A stretch of DNA of 38,274 nucleotides from Gammaproteobacteria bacterium (GCA_018069465.1 JAGPUW010000021.1:1-38274), one strand, 5' to 3'. Numbered from the stretch's first letter, positions 25,760-36,600 are shown. Numbers and translations: made by a program. Notes: generated by a model from the letters alone, not told the origin.

Positions 25760-26437
25760 TCACAGGCGAATATTGAGCATCACCTGGGGGCCATCCGTGT
25801 GGGTGCCGGCCTCGATATTATGTATGTGGAAATAGGCGAGGATTAACGTCATACGTTTGCCCACGGGGATGACAGAGCCAAGTGTGTAGAGCGACAGGCT
25901 GTGGGTGTGTTTTTTGAAATCATAAAACGGTTCGTACTCGATAAAGGGTCTGAGCGTTTTATCGGCAACCGTTAGTGGGTGGGAGACATTAAAGGTCGGT
26001 CGGTAGCGATAGCCAGAGGGAATATCGCCATGGCGGTACTCAAGGCGTGAGCGATGGAAAAAGCGCCAGTCGTTAAAATCGTGTTTATAGGTTAATGCTC
26101 CCCGCAGCCGGTTGTCATAGCGGCGTTGGTCGCCCTTTACCTTGGGGCTGTAAGCAAAATAGGCGACGCGCCAGGTGACAGCTTTGTTGACCTTGCCGAG
26201 CACACCGATAACCCCTAGATCCCCTTTGAAGTTTTCCACCAGGGTGCCGGCCCCCAGAAACAGGGTGTGAGTGTCGCTGAGCTGTTTGGTTGCCGAGAGC
26301 ATGCCCATTGACAGGTTGCCATCGGATGCACCGTGGCTCAGTACGGGGTAGAGAGCACTGCCAATAAGCAGGAGGCTGCACTGCATAAAATGTTTGATGA
26401 ATGAATGGCGGGGAGTGGTGGTGGTCAAAGTCACCAT
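25760..26437 (-). CDS. DUF2490-like outer-membrane protein
   Basis: The 225-residue protein has an N-terminal signal-like hydrophobic stretch (CSLLLIGSALYPVLSHGA, about residues 20-37). Alternating polar and aromatic strands follow (RGALTYKHDFNDW, FHRSRLEYRHGD, LRPFIEYEPFYDF), and it ends in MLNIRL, the look of a small outer-membrane beta-barrel. The pattern of RxRLEYR followed by RPFIEYEPFYD resembles DUF2490, a family of unknown function. The N-terminal 17 residues before M18 may not all be translated, since ATG 26437 has no clear ribosome site. A TATAAT lies upstream. The substrate and role are unknown. Confidence 0.6.
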   Translation of the reverse strand: MVTLTTTTPRHSFIKHFMQCSLLLIGSALYPVLSHGASDGNLSMGMLSATKQLSDTHTLFLGAGTLVENFKGDLGVIGVLGKVNKAVTWRVAYFAYSPKVKGDQRRYDNRLRGALTYKHDFNDWRFFHRSRLEYRHGDIPSGYRYRPTFNVSHPLTVADKTLRPFIEYEPFYDFKKHTHSLSLYTLGSVIPVGKRMTLILAYFHIHNIEAGTHTDGPQVMLNIRL

Positions 26438-26473
26438 GCTTTTTTTCGTACCTGAGTAGTTGATGAAGCCAGT

Positions 26474-26479
26474 ATTATA
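26474..26479 (-). promoter_or_regulatory. candidate -10 element for the DUF2490-like gene
   Basis: A perfect TATAAT reads on the minus strand 37 bases before ATG 26437, with an A/T-rich tract (seven As) upstream that could act as an UP element. The -35 is poor. Confidence 0.4.
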
Positions 26480-26636
26480 GCTGCTAGTTATGTTTTTTTG
26501 ATATTCATACAGATTTCCGTTCGACTTTTCCGATCAGAGGTTGTTTAACGGTGGTTTTTTAGATACGCCGAGGGTCGTATTGGCGATGGGTATGGGATTG
26601 ACTGGCAGTAGTATGTTTGAGCTCCAAACACGGTCA

Positions 26637-27764
26637 TTATTCGGGTAAATATTTGGCGTTGTGCTGCCCATGGGTTGGGGCATTGCTGCGCATGCCAGGC
26701 CTTTGGCCATTAAAGCTCAGCGCCGATAACACCGTGGGTAAATCACCGCTGGCATCAATCATCCCCGTGGCCTGGGTTTGTGCGTGCTCAAGCACTTCTG
26801 CGGCATTTTGTATCGGCGAACAGGGCACGCCAGCCTCGCGCAACAGCTCGACCCATTGATCGCGGCCGCGAGCCAGCAGCGCCTGTTGCACGAGGTCATT
26901 TACCCGATCGCAGTATTTACCACGGGCGCGCGCTTTGCCCAGCTGCGGGTCGTCCTTCCATTCTGGGTGCCCGAGAACATCGGCAAGGGCGAAAAATAAC
27001 TTGTTATTCAGCGCGGTAATCATAATTTGGCCATCGGCCGTAGCAAACGCTTTATTCGGTGCGATGCCACTAATACCCGAGCCCGCACGCTTGGGCACTT
27101 TGCCGGTCGCGCCGTGTAGGCCAAATTGAACGGTCATCCAGGCCAGCGCAGTTTCGAGTAATGACACATCGACCACGCCTCCCTTGCCGCTTTGGTGGCG
27201 CTGATTGAGTGCCGATAAAACACCAATGCACAGCCACATGCCCGTGCCGAGATCGACCAGTGGCACGCCGACCCGCGACGGTGCCCGGTCGGCTTCCCCG
27301 GTGACACTCATAATGCCGCTAAATGCCTGAATCATCGGGTCGTAGCCGGGCATTTTATTCAGTGGCCCCTCGCTGCCGTAAGCGCCAATATTGCAATAGA
27401 TAAGTTGCGGTGCCAAAGCGAGGAGGTCGACCGCACCCAGCCCCAACTCGTCGGCTTTACCGGGGCGCAGGCTTTGAATACAGACATCGGCATTTTCAAC
27501 AATAAAGTCTCGCAGCCACTGGCGCTCGGATGCTTGCGATAAATCCAAACTAATGGCTTCTTTATTACGATTAAACGCTTCAAAAACAATGGAGGAGTGG
27601 TCGCCCACTTTAGCCCCGTAGTGTCGCGCATCGTCGCCCTGCAGGGATTCAATTTTGAGTACGCTGGCACCGAAGTCGGCGAGGATCATCGCGCCAAAAG
27701 GGGCGGCAACATTTTGGCCGATTTCGACGACTTTAATTCCCTCCAGGGGTAGGGGCGCTGACAT
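26637..27764 (-). CDS. CaiB/BaiF family (class III) CoA-transferase
   Basis: The 375-residue enzyme belongs to the family that moves CoA between carboxylic acids through an aspartyl-CoA intermediate. The N-terminal LEGIKVVEIGQNVAAPF, the LADFGASVLKIE segment and the catalytic Asp142 in MPGYDPMIQAFSG are clear. GGVVDVSLLETALAW and the C-terminal PCSPIQNAAEVLEH motif also fit. GGAG lies just ahead of ATG 27764 on the minus strand. The substrate cannot be told from sequence; relatives act on carnitine, formyl/oxalyl, succinyl or 2-methylacyl substrates. No acyl-CoA dehydrogenase, hydratase or ligase lies beside it, so context gives no pathway. Confidence 0.9.
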   Translation of the reverse strand: MSAPLPLEGIKVVEIGQNVAAPFGAMILADFGASVLKIESLQGDDARHYGAKVGDHSSIVFEAFNRNKEAISLDLSQASERQWLRDFIVENADVCIQSLRPGKADELGLGAVDLLALAPQLIYCNIGAYGSEGPLNKMPGYDPMIQAFSGIMSVTGEADRAPSRVGVPLVDLGTGMWLCIGVLSALNQRHQSGKGGVVDVSLLETALAWMTVQFGLHGATGKVPKRAGSGISGIAPNKAFATADGQIMITALNNKLFFALADVLGHPEWKDDPQLGKARARGKYCDRVNDLVQQALLARGRDQWVELLREAGVPCSPIQNAAEVLEHAQTQATGMIDASGDLPTVLSALSFNGQRPGMRSNAPTHGQHNAKYLPE

Positions 27765-28006
27765 GCTCTCTCCGTATCCGTTTAATGTTAATGGCGGTTC
27801 AGTGTAGACAGCGCAGGTGAGGTGTACAAGGCAGGTTTTTTTAGCCGAATCTTTTAATAAGAGCGCCAGATAACGAGAGGCTTATTTTTATGTATCGATA
27901 ATTTAAACGCTGTATAAACCCCAGTCATGTGGCGTAGAATGTTAAGTGTGGCAATCAGCGCGCGATTAAGTGGACTTATTCAAATCATTAATTTGAGGGA
28001 AGTGAA

Positions 28007-28852
28007 ATGGAAGACGTGGACAAGGCAGTGACACAAATGGAAAGTCTTTATATGAAGGGTTACGAGCTGGGGCTGGAATACGCGCCCAAGTTGGCGCTAG
28101 CCATTATTACCTTAATCGTTGGTCTGTGGATTATCAGGGTCATTGGTAAAGTACTGACTGCATCGATGGAAAGATCGAAAGTCGATCAGACCTTAATTCC
28201 CTTTTTGAATAGCCTCACGTCCTGGTCATTAAAAGTGCTGTTGTTCGTGTCGGTTGCCTCGATGATTGGTATCGCGACAACCTCGTTTATTGCCATTTTA
28301 GGTGCGGCCGGTTTGGCGATTGGCCTGGCCCTGCAGGGCAGTCTGGCCAATTTTGCCGGCGGTGTTTTAATTATGGTGTTTAAGCCCTACAAAGTGGGCG
28401 ATTTAATTGAAAGCCAGGGCCAGTTGGGTGTGGTAAAAGAAGTGCAGATTTTCAACACGATTATTATTGCCCCGCAAAATAAACAGGTCGTTATTCCCAA
28501 TGGGGTTGTCTCCAATGGGCCGATTGTTAACTATACGGCGGAGGGGGTGATTCGCGTCGATCTGAGTATTGGTATTGCCTATAACGCTGATATTGGCAAA
28601 GCTAAGTCGGTGATAATGGCGGTGATGGCGCAACATGAAAAAGTGTTGTCAGACCCTGCGCCCTTTGTCGGTGTATCTGAAATGGCCGATAGTTCGGTCA
28701 ACCTTGCTGTGCGACCCCAGTGCAAGCCGGAGTTTTACTGGGATGTGTTTTTCGATATTAACGAGCAAATGAAAATCGCGCTGGATGATAACAACATTAC
28801 TATCCCCTTCCCGCAACGCGATGTGCACGTTATTAATAGTTCGCCGGCGTAA
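28007..28852 (+). CDS. mscS: small-conductance mechanosensitive channel MscS
   Basis: The 281-residue inner-membrane channel, near the E. coli length of 286, opens on hypo-osmotic shock. Three helices are visible: TM1 about 28-47, TM2 about 69-89 and the pore-lining TM3 about 93-127. TM3 carries the Gly/Ala pattern ILGAAGLAIGLALQGSLANF, and FKPYKVGD follows. The middle-beta and alpha/beta vestibule domains follow, with VVIPNG and the C-terminal ITIPFPQRDV motif typical of the family. GAGGGAAG lies ahead of ATG 28007. The gene is monocistronic, divergent from the CoA-transferase and convergent with the SEC-C gene, with a shared terminator. Confidence 0.95.
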   Translation: MEDVDKAVTQMESLYMKGYELGLEYAPKLALAIITLIVGLWIIRVIGKVLTASMERSKVDQTLIPFLNSLTSWSLKVLLFVSVASMIGIATTSFIAILGAAGLAIGLALQGSLANFAGGVLIMVFKPYKVGDLIESQGQLGVVKEVQIFNTIIIAPQNKQVVIPNGVVSNGPIVNYTAEGVIRVDLSIGIAYNADIGKAKSVIMAVMAQHEKVLSDPAPFVGVSEMADSSVNLAVRPQCKPEFYWDVFFDINEQMKIALDDNNITIPFPQRDVHVINSSPA

Positions 28853-28855
28853 TAG

Positions 28856-28897
28856 ATAAAAGCCGGGTGTTTCTAATATAGCGTCTGGCTTTTATTC
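28856..28897. terminator. bidirectional terminator between mscS and the SEC-C gene
   Basis: A 14-bp stem with wobble pairs (28856-28869 with 28882-28895) has a 12-base loop. An A-rich left flank and TTTTATT on the right let it serve both convergent genes. It starts 4 bases past the mscS stop. Confidence 0.75.
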
Positions 28898-28911
28898 TTA
28901 GTACAAGTAAC

Positions 28912-30273
28912 TTAGTGCAAGCAGCACTTCTTATATTTCTTGCCGCTGCCACAGGGGCAGGGATCATTTCTTCCCGCTTGTGGCCTGGCGCGTAGCACGC
29001 TTTGACCTGGATCTTTACGGCGCTCAAAAAAGTGTAGGAACAACTGGCGCACGGCGGGCTCTATGGTCTGTTGTCGCTGCTCGATCTGTTCGTCATCGAG
29101 CTCTGCCAGTTGGCCAAAACCATCCTCTGTCGCGAATAGACGAATCGGTTTAAGGGCCGCTTCTAAGGCCATAGTATCGGCGGGGGAGATCGGCCCCCAA
29201 AGGTTGATGCCACGCAAAAAACCTTCACACCAGTCGTCAACGAGGGTGTACTGCCGCCCTCCGGCGTCGCCGACCATGTACATCGCCTGGTACTGGTTTG
29301 TATTCATGTCTTCCATAACATCGTTATAAAAGGACATGATCAGCTCGTTAAATTCCTGAAAATCCTCCGTGGACTCCCAGTGGGGGCTGTGTTCTTCACC
29401 GCCCCAAAGTGCAGGCAGCCACAGTGAGGGCAAAATCATCTGCGGTGCGCAGGCCAGTGCGGCGAAATAACCATCGAGTTCGGAGGCCCCAAAAATAGCG
29501 TGGTCGCCGCCGTGGTGGTCGAGGTAGTAGTCAAGCAACTCGACAAGGTCGTTGCCGTTTGGGCGGACTAGGGGCGTGGGGTCGGGGAGTTCAAGGTCAG
29601 CATTTTCGTAAAGATTGGGCTTGGGTGTGGAGCGTTCGAGGCGCAATCCCAGGGCCATTTCAACCGCTTCTATATCGCCGGCACAGCTGATATCCACGCA
29701 CTGGCGGGTAAACAGCTCGCGCACATCATCAATCAGTTCTTTGGCATCCATATCGAGAAGATAGGACACCAGCAGACCGTTGAGGATGGGTGTCGAGTCG
29801 TCGGCCTGCTGGATGTAATGCCGGTAGTGTTCGAGCACTTTAGTGCGCAGTGTGGGGTGGCGTTGGGCAATTTCACTGAGCCCCGCAATGGCCGTGGACC
29901 TGGCGAACTCATCGTGCTCACGCTGGTTAAAATAGTGGGCGAGGGGTTCAAGTGCCGCCTCGCCGATCATGCCCATCACCGTGGGTAATTCTTGCAGAGC
30001 CCAGTCATCGTTGGCGAGCGCGTCAAAGAGCCCGATAAGGGGCATAATTGCGCGTTCGCTGCGTAGTTGCCCGAGAGTGCGCCAGGCGTGCAGTGGTACC
30101 CACACCTCTTTACTGTCACCCGCTGCCTCATGCAGGCCGCTATCGCCAAGCAGTTCGATCAGGGCCGGTTCGTCACTTGGCTCAAAGCCATACTGCAAAT
30201 AATTGGGCCAGTCGCGAGAGCCTTGCTCTGCCGCGCCGAGGGTGAAGAGAATGTCAGTTTTGGCTGTGCTCAT
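28912..30273 (-). CDS. HEAT-like/UPF0149/SEC-C composite protein
   Basis: The 453-residue protein appears to have three parts. The N-terminal roughly 200 residues are helical and HEAT-repeat-like ([32 protein letters not shown]). A middle region of about 235-400 resembles UPF0149/YecA ([30 protein letters not shown]). A C-terminal SEC-C zinc motif, [13 protein letters not shown], has Cys at 439, 441, 450 and 451. SEC-C motifs bind zinc and mediate contact with SecB in SecA, and YecA binds the ribosome in E. coli. A role around nascent chains or quality control is therefore conceivable here, but is inference. The YchJ-like gene, also carrying a SEC-C motif, lies upstream on the same strand. 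Confidence 0.75.
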   Translation of the reverse strand: MSTAKTDILFTLGAAEQGSRDWPNYLQYGFEPSDEPALIELLGDSGLHEAAGDSKEVWVPLHAWRTLGQLRSERAIMPLIGLFDALANDDWALQELPTVMGMIGEAALEPLAHYFNQREHDEFARSTAIAGLSEIAQRHPTLRTKVLEHYRHYIQQADDSTPILNGLLVSYLLDMDAKELIDDVRELFTRQCVDISCAGDIEAVEMALGLRLERSTPKPNLYENADLELPDPTPLVRPNGNDLVELLDYYLDHHGGDHAIFGASELDGYFAALACAPQMILPSLWLPALWGGEEHSPHWESTEDFQEFNELIMSFYNDVMEDMNTNQYQAMYMVGDAGGRQYTLVDDWCEGFLRGINLWGPISPADTMALEAALKPIRLFATEDGFGQLAELDDEQIEQRQQTIEPAVRQLFLHFFERRKDPGQSVLRARPQAGRNDPCPCGSGKKYKKCCLH

Positions 30274-30406
30274 AGCGTCCTTTGTCGGTCGATGACCTGT
30301 CTTTCATCATCAGCCAGTGTAAACCCAAGTCCATGTTTTGGGCACCTGAATAGTCGATTCTACAGCGCTTATACTTGTTATTTCGGCTAGTCGTCATTGG
30401 CATCAA

Positions 30407-30811
30407 TTACTCTGTCAATATAAGCCCGTCAATATAGCGCCATTGTTGATCTTCTCGGCCAAAGCGGCTGCGCTCGTGCAGGCGCTCGGCGCGACCCTTA
30501 ATTTTATAGATGGCGACAAACTCCACTTCGCCGCTGTCGTCATCGGCCCGCCCGGCCGTCGAGTCGATGATTTTAAGCCGCTGCCAGTTTTGCTGATTAT
30601 TGTTCAAGTCGAGTTGTGCGGGGCGCGTAGTGCTGTGCCAGGTGCGAAGCAGGTAACTTTCATCCCCCAGAGTATAGGCGCTATAGCGGCTGCGCATTAA
30701 GGCGACGGCAGTTTCTGCTGGCTGTTCATTGTTTAACAGCGGCTGGCAACATTGGACCGGGGGCAGGCCGCTAGTGCAGGGGCAGAGCTTCGTTTGCTTT
30801 TGTTTAGCCAT
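30407..30811 (-). CDS. YchJ-like protein with SEC-C motif (UPF0225)
   Basis: The 134-residue protein starts with a SEC-C-like zinc motif (CPCTSGLPPVQCC; Cys10, 12, 21 and 22). An NTF2-like domain follows with the YchJ signature ALMRSRYSAYTLGDESYLLRTWH; GEVEFVAIYK and HERSRFGREDQQWRYIDG come later. E. coli YchJ carries a second SEC-C motif at its C-terminus; this protein ends at the RYIDG segment without one. The biochemical function is unknown. It lies 133 bases upstream of the SEC-C composite gene on the same strand, and the two may be expressed together. Confidence 0.85.
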   Translation of the reverse strand: MAKQKQTKLCPCTSGLPPVQCCQPLLNNEQPAETAVALMRSRYSAYTLGDESYLLRTWHSTTRPAQLDLNNNQQNWQRLKIIDSTAGRADDDSGEVEFVAIYKIKGRAERLHERSRFGREDQQWRYIDGLILTE

Positions 30812-30968
30812 AGTAAAAACTTGGGTATCTCTTGAGTTTGTCTTGATATTAGTGGAGTCTAATGTTTTATGGGAACCCTGCTGGGGCGCGACGATTGGTC
30901 ACTTGCATTCGTGCTGCTGGCTAGCTATGTTGCGGCGCTTACCCCGGTTTTTATATTGAGGCTTCACC

Positions 30969-32414
30969 TTGAGGAGTTCGGCGATTCTACCTACTGCCCG
31001 TGTTGTTGTCCTGCTCGTTGCGCTGGTTCAGATGTCCTGCACGCTGGGGCCGGATTATCAGCGCCCGGTGACTTTGGCAGAGGATGACTCAGCCACCGCC
31101 GCTGCCACTTATCGCGGGGCCGCCAGTCAGAACCTGAGCACCGCGCCAGCGACACCGCTCGACTGGTGGCGCGCCTACAATGACCCCTTGCTCGATCAGT
31201 GGGTGGGTCACCTGCTGGCTGAAAATCTTGATTTGCGCAGTGCCGCCGAGCGCGTCGTTCAGGCCCGCGAGCGCGCGGTCATCGTTGGCGGCGAGCGCTG
31301 GCCCGCTATTGGTTTGGGCCTTGATGGCGGCCGCAGTTTTGCCCCCGATTTTATTCAGCCCAGCGAGCGTAGTTATCGAACGGATATTAATGTCGGCCTT
31401 GGCATCTCCTGGCAGGCCGACCTGTTTGGCAAGGTGAGGCGCTCAGTCGAGGCGGCGGAATATCAAAGCCTCGCCAATGCAGCGGATTATCAGGCTTTGC
31501 AGCAAACGCTGGTGGCCGAGCTGGTGCAGTTGCGGGCCTCGGTGGCCGTGTCCCAGCGCGAGCTCGCCGTGCAAACGGACATTGTCGATAGCCGCCAGCG
31601 TACTCTCGACACCGTGCAGCGGCGCTATCAGCTGGGGGTGAAGAACACCTCGGCGCTCGGTGTTTATACCGCCGAGGAGAATGTCGCCTCGGCGCGGGCC
31701 CAGCTCGTGGTGCTGGATCGGCAGTTAAGCGAAAACCTGCTGGTGCTTGATACCCTGCTCAATCAGCGTCCGGGCACGCTGGAAAAGGTCGAGACCCACT
31801 TCCCCCTATTGCCGCTTTCCGGCGCGGTGACTGTCGATATTCCCGCTGCTTTGCTCGATCAACGACCGGATATTCGCGGCAATGAATTTCGCTTAATGGC
31901 CGCCAATGCCCAGGTTGGTGTGGCGATGGCAGACTTGCTACCCGACTTGAGCCTGTCCCTGAATGCTGGTTTTGCCAGTGACCAGTGGGGCGGCTTGTTC
32001 GACAACAACAATGCTCTCGGCGCGCTGACCGGGCAAATCACCACGCGACTATTCGAGGGTGGCCGCCTGCGGGCGCAGATTCGCCTGCGTGAATCCGAGC
32101 TGCGCGAGCAGGCCGCGCAATATGCAAAGATAGTGCTCAATGCACTGGCCGAAGTGGAAACAGCCTTGCTGCAGGAGCACTATCTCGCCGCGCAGCTTGC
32201 TCACTTGCAGCGCGGCACCCGTGCGGCCCGCAAGGCTGAAACTTTGGCCGAACAGCGTTATCAGCAAGGCATTAGCTCATTACTGGTCTTGCTAGAAGCC
32301 CAGCGTCGGCGACAGAATAGTGAGCGCTCTTTGCTCGCTGCCCAAAGGGCGAGTTGGCGCGCGCGGGTCGATCTGCATTTAGCCCTGGGCGGTGATTGGA
32401 TTAAAAAAGGCTAG
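30969..32414 (+). CDS. RND efflux outer-membrane factor, TolC/NodT family lipoprotein
   Basis: The 481-residue protein has a signal peptide ending near VQMSC, then the family hallmark TLGPDYQRP, so Cys24 is the probable lipidation site although the lipobox is not ideal. The two OEP repeats typical of TolC-like channels are visible: WWRAYNDPLLDQWV with a LDLRSAAERV helix, then GVAMADLLPDLSLSLNAGF and RYQQGISSLLVLLEAQRR in the second half. The start is TTG 30969, with TTGAGG at 30957-30962 upstream. It is the first gene of a three-gene efflux operon. No regulator gene is adjacent. The exported compounds cannot be deduced. Confidence 0.92.
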   Translation: MRSSAILPTARVVVLLVALVQMSCTLGPDYQRPVTLAEDDSATAAATYRGAASQNLSTAPATPLDWWRAYNDPLLDQWVGHLLAENLDLRSAAERVVQARERAVIVGGERWPAIGLGLDGGRSFAPDFIQPSERSYRTDINVGLGISWQADLFGKVRRSVEAAEYQSLANAADYQALQQTLVAELVQLRASVAVSQRELAVQTDIVDSRQRTLDTVQRRYQLGVKNTSALGVYTAEENVASARAQLVVLDRQLSENLLVLDTLLNQRPGTLEKVETHFPLLPLSGAVTVDIPAALLDQRPDIRGNEFRLMAANAQVGVAMADLLPDLSLSLNAGFASDQWGGLFDNNNALGALTGQITTRLFEGGRLRAQIRLRESELREQAAQYAKIVLNALAEVETALLQEHYLAAQLAHLQRGTRAARKAETLAEQRYQQGISSLLVLLEAQRRRQNSERSLLAAQRASWRARVDLHLALGGDWIKKG

Positions 32415-32470
32415 AACGGGTGTGTGATATGTCAGTTACTTGCACCCTAATAACGTGAAAGGAAGGCTGA

Positions 32471-33655
32471 GTGAAGCGAATTATAAGATTACTGAAATCA
32501 GAAAATCGGCAGCTGCTGCTGGTGCTCTTTATTATCGTCGGGGCCATTATGCTGTCTCGGGTTTTCAGTAATAGCCGTCAGGTTCTGCACATTAGTGCGG
32601 AGGAGTCGCGCTTGCCGGTAAGTGTTGTCGAGGTACAGGTGGGCGAGCATGCGGTGGCCATTACCACCACCGGGCGGGTGGCGCCGCGCAATACCGTGGG
32701 TCTCACGCCCCAGGTGTCTGGGCGGGTGCTGTGGGTTGACGACAGCCTGTATTCCGGCGGTTACTTCAAAGCCAATGCCGTGTTATTTCGCATTGAGCAG
32801 AGCGATTATCTCAATGACCTGGCCAAAGAGCAGGCGGCGGTTGCCGGGGCGCAGACTGGTCTGGCGCTGGAGCAGGCGGAAGCCGATGCCGCCCTTGCGG
32901 AGTGGCGCGATATAAATGCTCAGCAGCCCGCGCCGCCGCTGGTGAGTCGGGCACCGCAAATTGCTCAGGTGCGCGCCGAACTGGCGGCGGCGCGGGCGCG
33001 ACTGGCTCAGGCTGAACTCAACCTGTCGCGCACGGAATTTCGTCTGCCCTTTGATGGCCGGGTGATCAGCAGCTCGCTAGAGCTTGGCGCTTACTTGCAG
33101 GCGGGGCAAAGTTACGGCCAGCTCTATAACCAGGAGGCGCTAGAAATTATTCTCTCGCTGCCCAAAAATGACTTGCCGTGGATAAGTCAGCCCGGTCAGG
33201 TCGATATCGCCATTACGTTTGACGAGCTGACATCCAACCGCCAGCAAAGCCTCAAGGGAGAGATTTTGCGCATTGGTGCCAGCCTTGATGAGGCGACGCG
33301 CTTTCAACAGGTGGTGATTAAACCCATCGCCGATGGTGATTTACTACCCGGCATGTTGACCCGAGTGGTTATGCAGGGCGCGCCGGTAGCGAATACCTGG
33401 GCTCTGCCGCTGGCGGCCTTGCAAGCGGGTGGCGCTATCTGGCTTGTTGATGACGCTCAGCGACTGCGCCGTTTAGAGCCACAGATTATTGCGACGATGG
33501 CTGAGCACATTATTGTTGTCGCGCCGATGGCCGGTGCGCGGGTGGTCGACAGTAGTCTGGGTGGGGCCATCGAAGGGGCGGAGGTGGTGGTTGTCAGCGG
33601 TGCGACAAACAGCGCCGCTGCTAGCTCAGACAAGGCAGCCAACAGCAATGACTGA
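32471..33655 (+). CDS. RND efflux periplasmic adaptor (membrane fusion protein)
   Basis: The 394-residue adaptor links the pump to the outer-membrane channel. An N-terminal anchor helix covers about residues 15-30 (LLLVLFIIVGAIML). The barrel-sandwich half is TTGRVAPRNTVGLTPQVSGRV, an alpha-helical hairpin rich in Ala/Glu/Gln spans about 110-185, and the second lipoyl half is FRLPFDGRVISSSLELGAY. The C-terminal beta-barrel region contains LLPGMLTRV. The start is GTG 32471, with AAAGGAAGG a few bases upstream. The end overlaps the pump start by 8 bases, indicating coupled translation. Confidence 0.93.
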   Translation: MKRIIRLLKSENRQLLLVLFIIVGAIMLSRVFSNSRQVLHISAEESRLPVSVVEVQVGEHAVAITTTGRVAPRNTVGLTPQVSGRVLWVDDSLYSGGYFKANAVLFRIEQSDYLNDLAKEQAAVAGAQTGLALEQAEADAALAEWRDINAQQPAPPLVSRAPQIAQVRAELAAARARLAQAELNLSRTEFRLPFDGRVISSSLELGAYLQAGQSYGQLYNQEALEIILSLPKNDLPWISQPGQVDIAITFDELTSNRQQSLKGEILRIGASLDEATRFQQVVIKPIADGDLLPGMLTRVVMQGAPVANTWALPLAALQAGGAIWLVDDAQRLRRLEPQIIATMAEHIIVVAPMAGARVVDSSLGGAIEGAEVVVVSGATNSAAASSDKAANSND

Positions 33656-36600
33656 CGCTAAAACTGACAAAGTGCCCGACCCCGCCAAGCCGCAAACAAC
33701 AGCGCCGTCATCGGGGCATGTGGATGTGCCCTCCGATTCAACACTGGTTGGCTGGTTTGCCTCTAATCCGGTGGCCGCCAATATTGTCATGGCCTTTTTA
33801 ATGATTGCGGGTTTTATTGCCGCACGGGGCATGATCACAGAAACCTTCCCCTCTATTGATCCGAAAACCATCACTATTGTCACGCCTTACCCCGGCGCCA
33901 CGCCCTACGATATTGAAGAAAGTATTACCCGCCGGGTCGAGGAGGGCATGATCGGGATTGAGGGGGTGAAGCGGGTCAGCTCCAGTGCCACCGAGGGTGT
34001 CGGCAGGGTGACGGTGGAGATGGAGCACTTCGCCAATCCCAATCAGGTGCTCGACGATGTACAGACCCAGGTCGACAGCCTCAGCGACTTCCCGCCCCAG
34101 GAGGCGGAGGAAACCTCCATCGTCAAAACCAAGCTGACCTCAAGCATGATGTCGCTGGCGGTCTATGGCTCGGTCGATGAGAAAACCTTGCACTATTGGG
34201 CGGAGCGCATTGAGGGCGACCTGCTCAGTTTGCCCGAGGTGAGCCTGGTCGAGGTGGCTGGCGGGCGGCGCTACGAAATTGCCATTGAGGTCAGCGAGAC
34301 CACTCTGCGGGACTACGGCCTGACACTGGATGATGTGGCCCGCCGCGTGGCCGAGTTTTCCATCGACATTCCCGGCGGCAACCTGCGCACCGATGCCGGC
34401 GATATTCTGATTCGCGTCAAAGACAAGCGTTACAGCGGTGTTGAATTTGCCAACATTACCATCCGCAGCCGCAGTGACGGCGCCCAGCTGCGCCTCGGTG
34501 ATATTGCCACCATTCGCGATGGCTTTGAAGATACCCGCCTGATCAATCGCTACAACGGCAAGGCGGCGCTGTTTGTGCGGGTGTCGCGCAGTGACAGCCA
34601 GGACACGCTGAAAATGGAGGAGGCCATTAAGGCGTATTTAACCGGTCTCAGCCTGCCCCAGGGTTTATCGATAGAAATCTGGCGCAACAATACCGACATC
34701 CTGCGCGACAGAATCAGCCTGATGCTGCGCAACGCCATCCTCGGTTATCTGTTGGTGTTTATGTGTCTGCTGTTATTTCTCGATTTAAAACTGGCCTTCT
34801 GGACCAGCCTCGGTATTCCCATTTCATTTCTCGGTGGATTATTGCTGGTCTCTTTCACCGGCATCACCATGAATATGATCACCCTCTTTGCCTTGATTGT
34901 GGTGATCGGCATCGTTGTTGATGACGCCATTGTGACCGGCGAGAGTATTTTTCACGAGCAGCAAACCCACCCCGGCGACCCCACAGCGGTGCTGCGCGGC
35001 GTGCATCTGGTGAAAGCCCCGGTCACCATCGGCGTGCTCACCACCATTGCCGCCTTTGCACCGCTGTTAATGTCCACCGGCACCCTGGCCCAGGTGATGC
35101 GCCCGGTGCCGCTGGTGGTGATCGCCATTCTCAGCATCTCGCTCATCGAGGCCTTTTATATACTGCCCGCCCACCTGGCCAATACCACCCACTGGAGCCG
35201 TGGCGTGCTGGCAAAGGTGCGCGATAGTACCCAGGCGGCGCTCGATGGCTTTGTACAGCGGCGTATTGTGCCCGGTATCAGGCTCGGCCTTAACTACCGC
35301 TATGCCACCCTCGCGCTGGCCTGTGCCTCTATCATTATCAGTGTCGGGATTTTTCAGGGCGGCTTTGTACGCTTCGTCTTCTTCCCCCAGATCGACAGTG
35401 ACCACATTACCGTGAGCCTTAAAATGCCCACCGGCACGCCCTTTGAAACCACCTATAACTATGCCGAGCAAATACTCAAAGCGGGCGAGGCGATTGCCGC
35501 CGAGGTCGATGCGCAATACGCAGAGGACGGCAAATCGCCACCGTTGGTTGAGGCGATCTCGTTTACCGTCGGCAGCCTAGCTTCCGACCGCAGTGGGCCG
35601 AGCGCCTCCAATGCCGGTGCCAACGCCGAAAATCTGGCGCAAATTCGCATGGAACTGGTGCCCGGTGACCAGCGGCCTGTCTCATCGGGCGAGCTGGGGC
35701 GGCGCTGGCGGGAGCGAGCCCCGGCCATCCCCGGCGTCGAAAGTCTGGTGTTCCGCAGTAATCTGGTACACATGGGTGACGACATCGGTCTGGAGTTGAT
35801 TCATCGCGATGAAAAAACCCTGGCAGTGGCGGCAGCCCAGTTAAAACAGGGTCTGGCAGCGATTGAAGGCGTGAGTGAAGTCGAAGACAGTTTTGAGCTG
35901 GGCAAGCGCGAATATGTATTTGAACTAACGCGGGCCGGTCTCGCCGCCGGCCTGACCCCCGCTGATATTGGTCGCCAGTTGCGCCGAGCCTTTTACGGCG
36001 CAGAAATTCATCGCATCCAGCGCGCCCGCAATGAGTTAAAAGTGATGGTGCGCTACCCCCACGCCGAGCGACGCAATTTAAGTGATCTTTACAACGCTCG
36101 GTTGCGCCTGCCCAATGGCGAAGAGATGGATCTGCGCACCGCCGTAGTGATTCGCGAAGAGCGCGGTTACTCGCGCATTGAACGCGTCGATGGGCGGCGC
36201 ATCGTCACCGTTACCGCCAATGTCGAAGAAAACATCACCACCCCGGACGACGTGATGGGGGCCCTGCAAAAAGATGTGCTGCCGCAATTGCTGACCGTCT
36301 TCCCCGAGTTGAGCTACGACTTCTCCGGTGCCAGCCGTGACCAACGCGACGATATGGCATCGTTAAAGGGCAACCTGTTTATCGCGCTAATGGTGATGTT
36401 TGTGATGCTCGCCTCCCTGCTGCGCAGCTATATTCAGCCACTGATTATTCTCAGCGCCATCCCCTTCGGTTTTGTTGGCTCCCTGCTCGGCCACTTATTG
36501 CTGGGTTTTGATATTTCCTTCATCTCCCTGTTTGGCATGGTCGCCCTGTCGGGGGTGGTGATTAACGACTCCGTGGTGCTGGTCGACTACTACAACCATC

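Noticed and set aside
30869-31087. 72-codon plus-strand frame ahead of the efflux channel gene
   Set aside because: It overlaps the start and signal peptide of the channel gene in another frame, and has no Shine-Dalgarno site.
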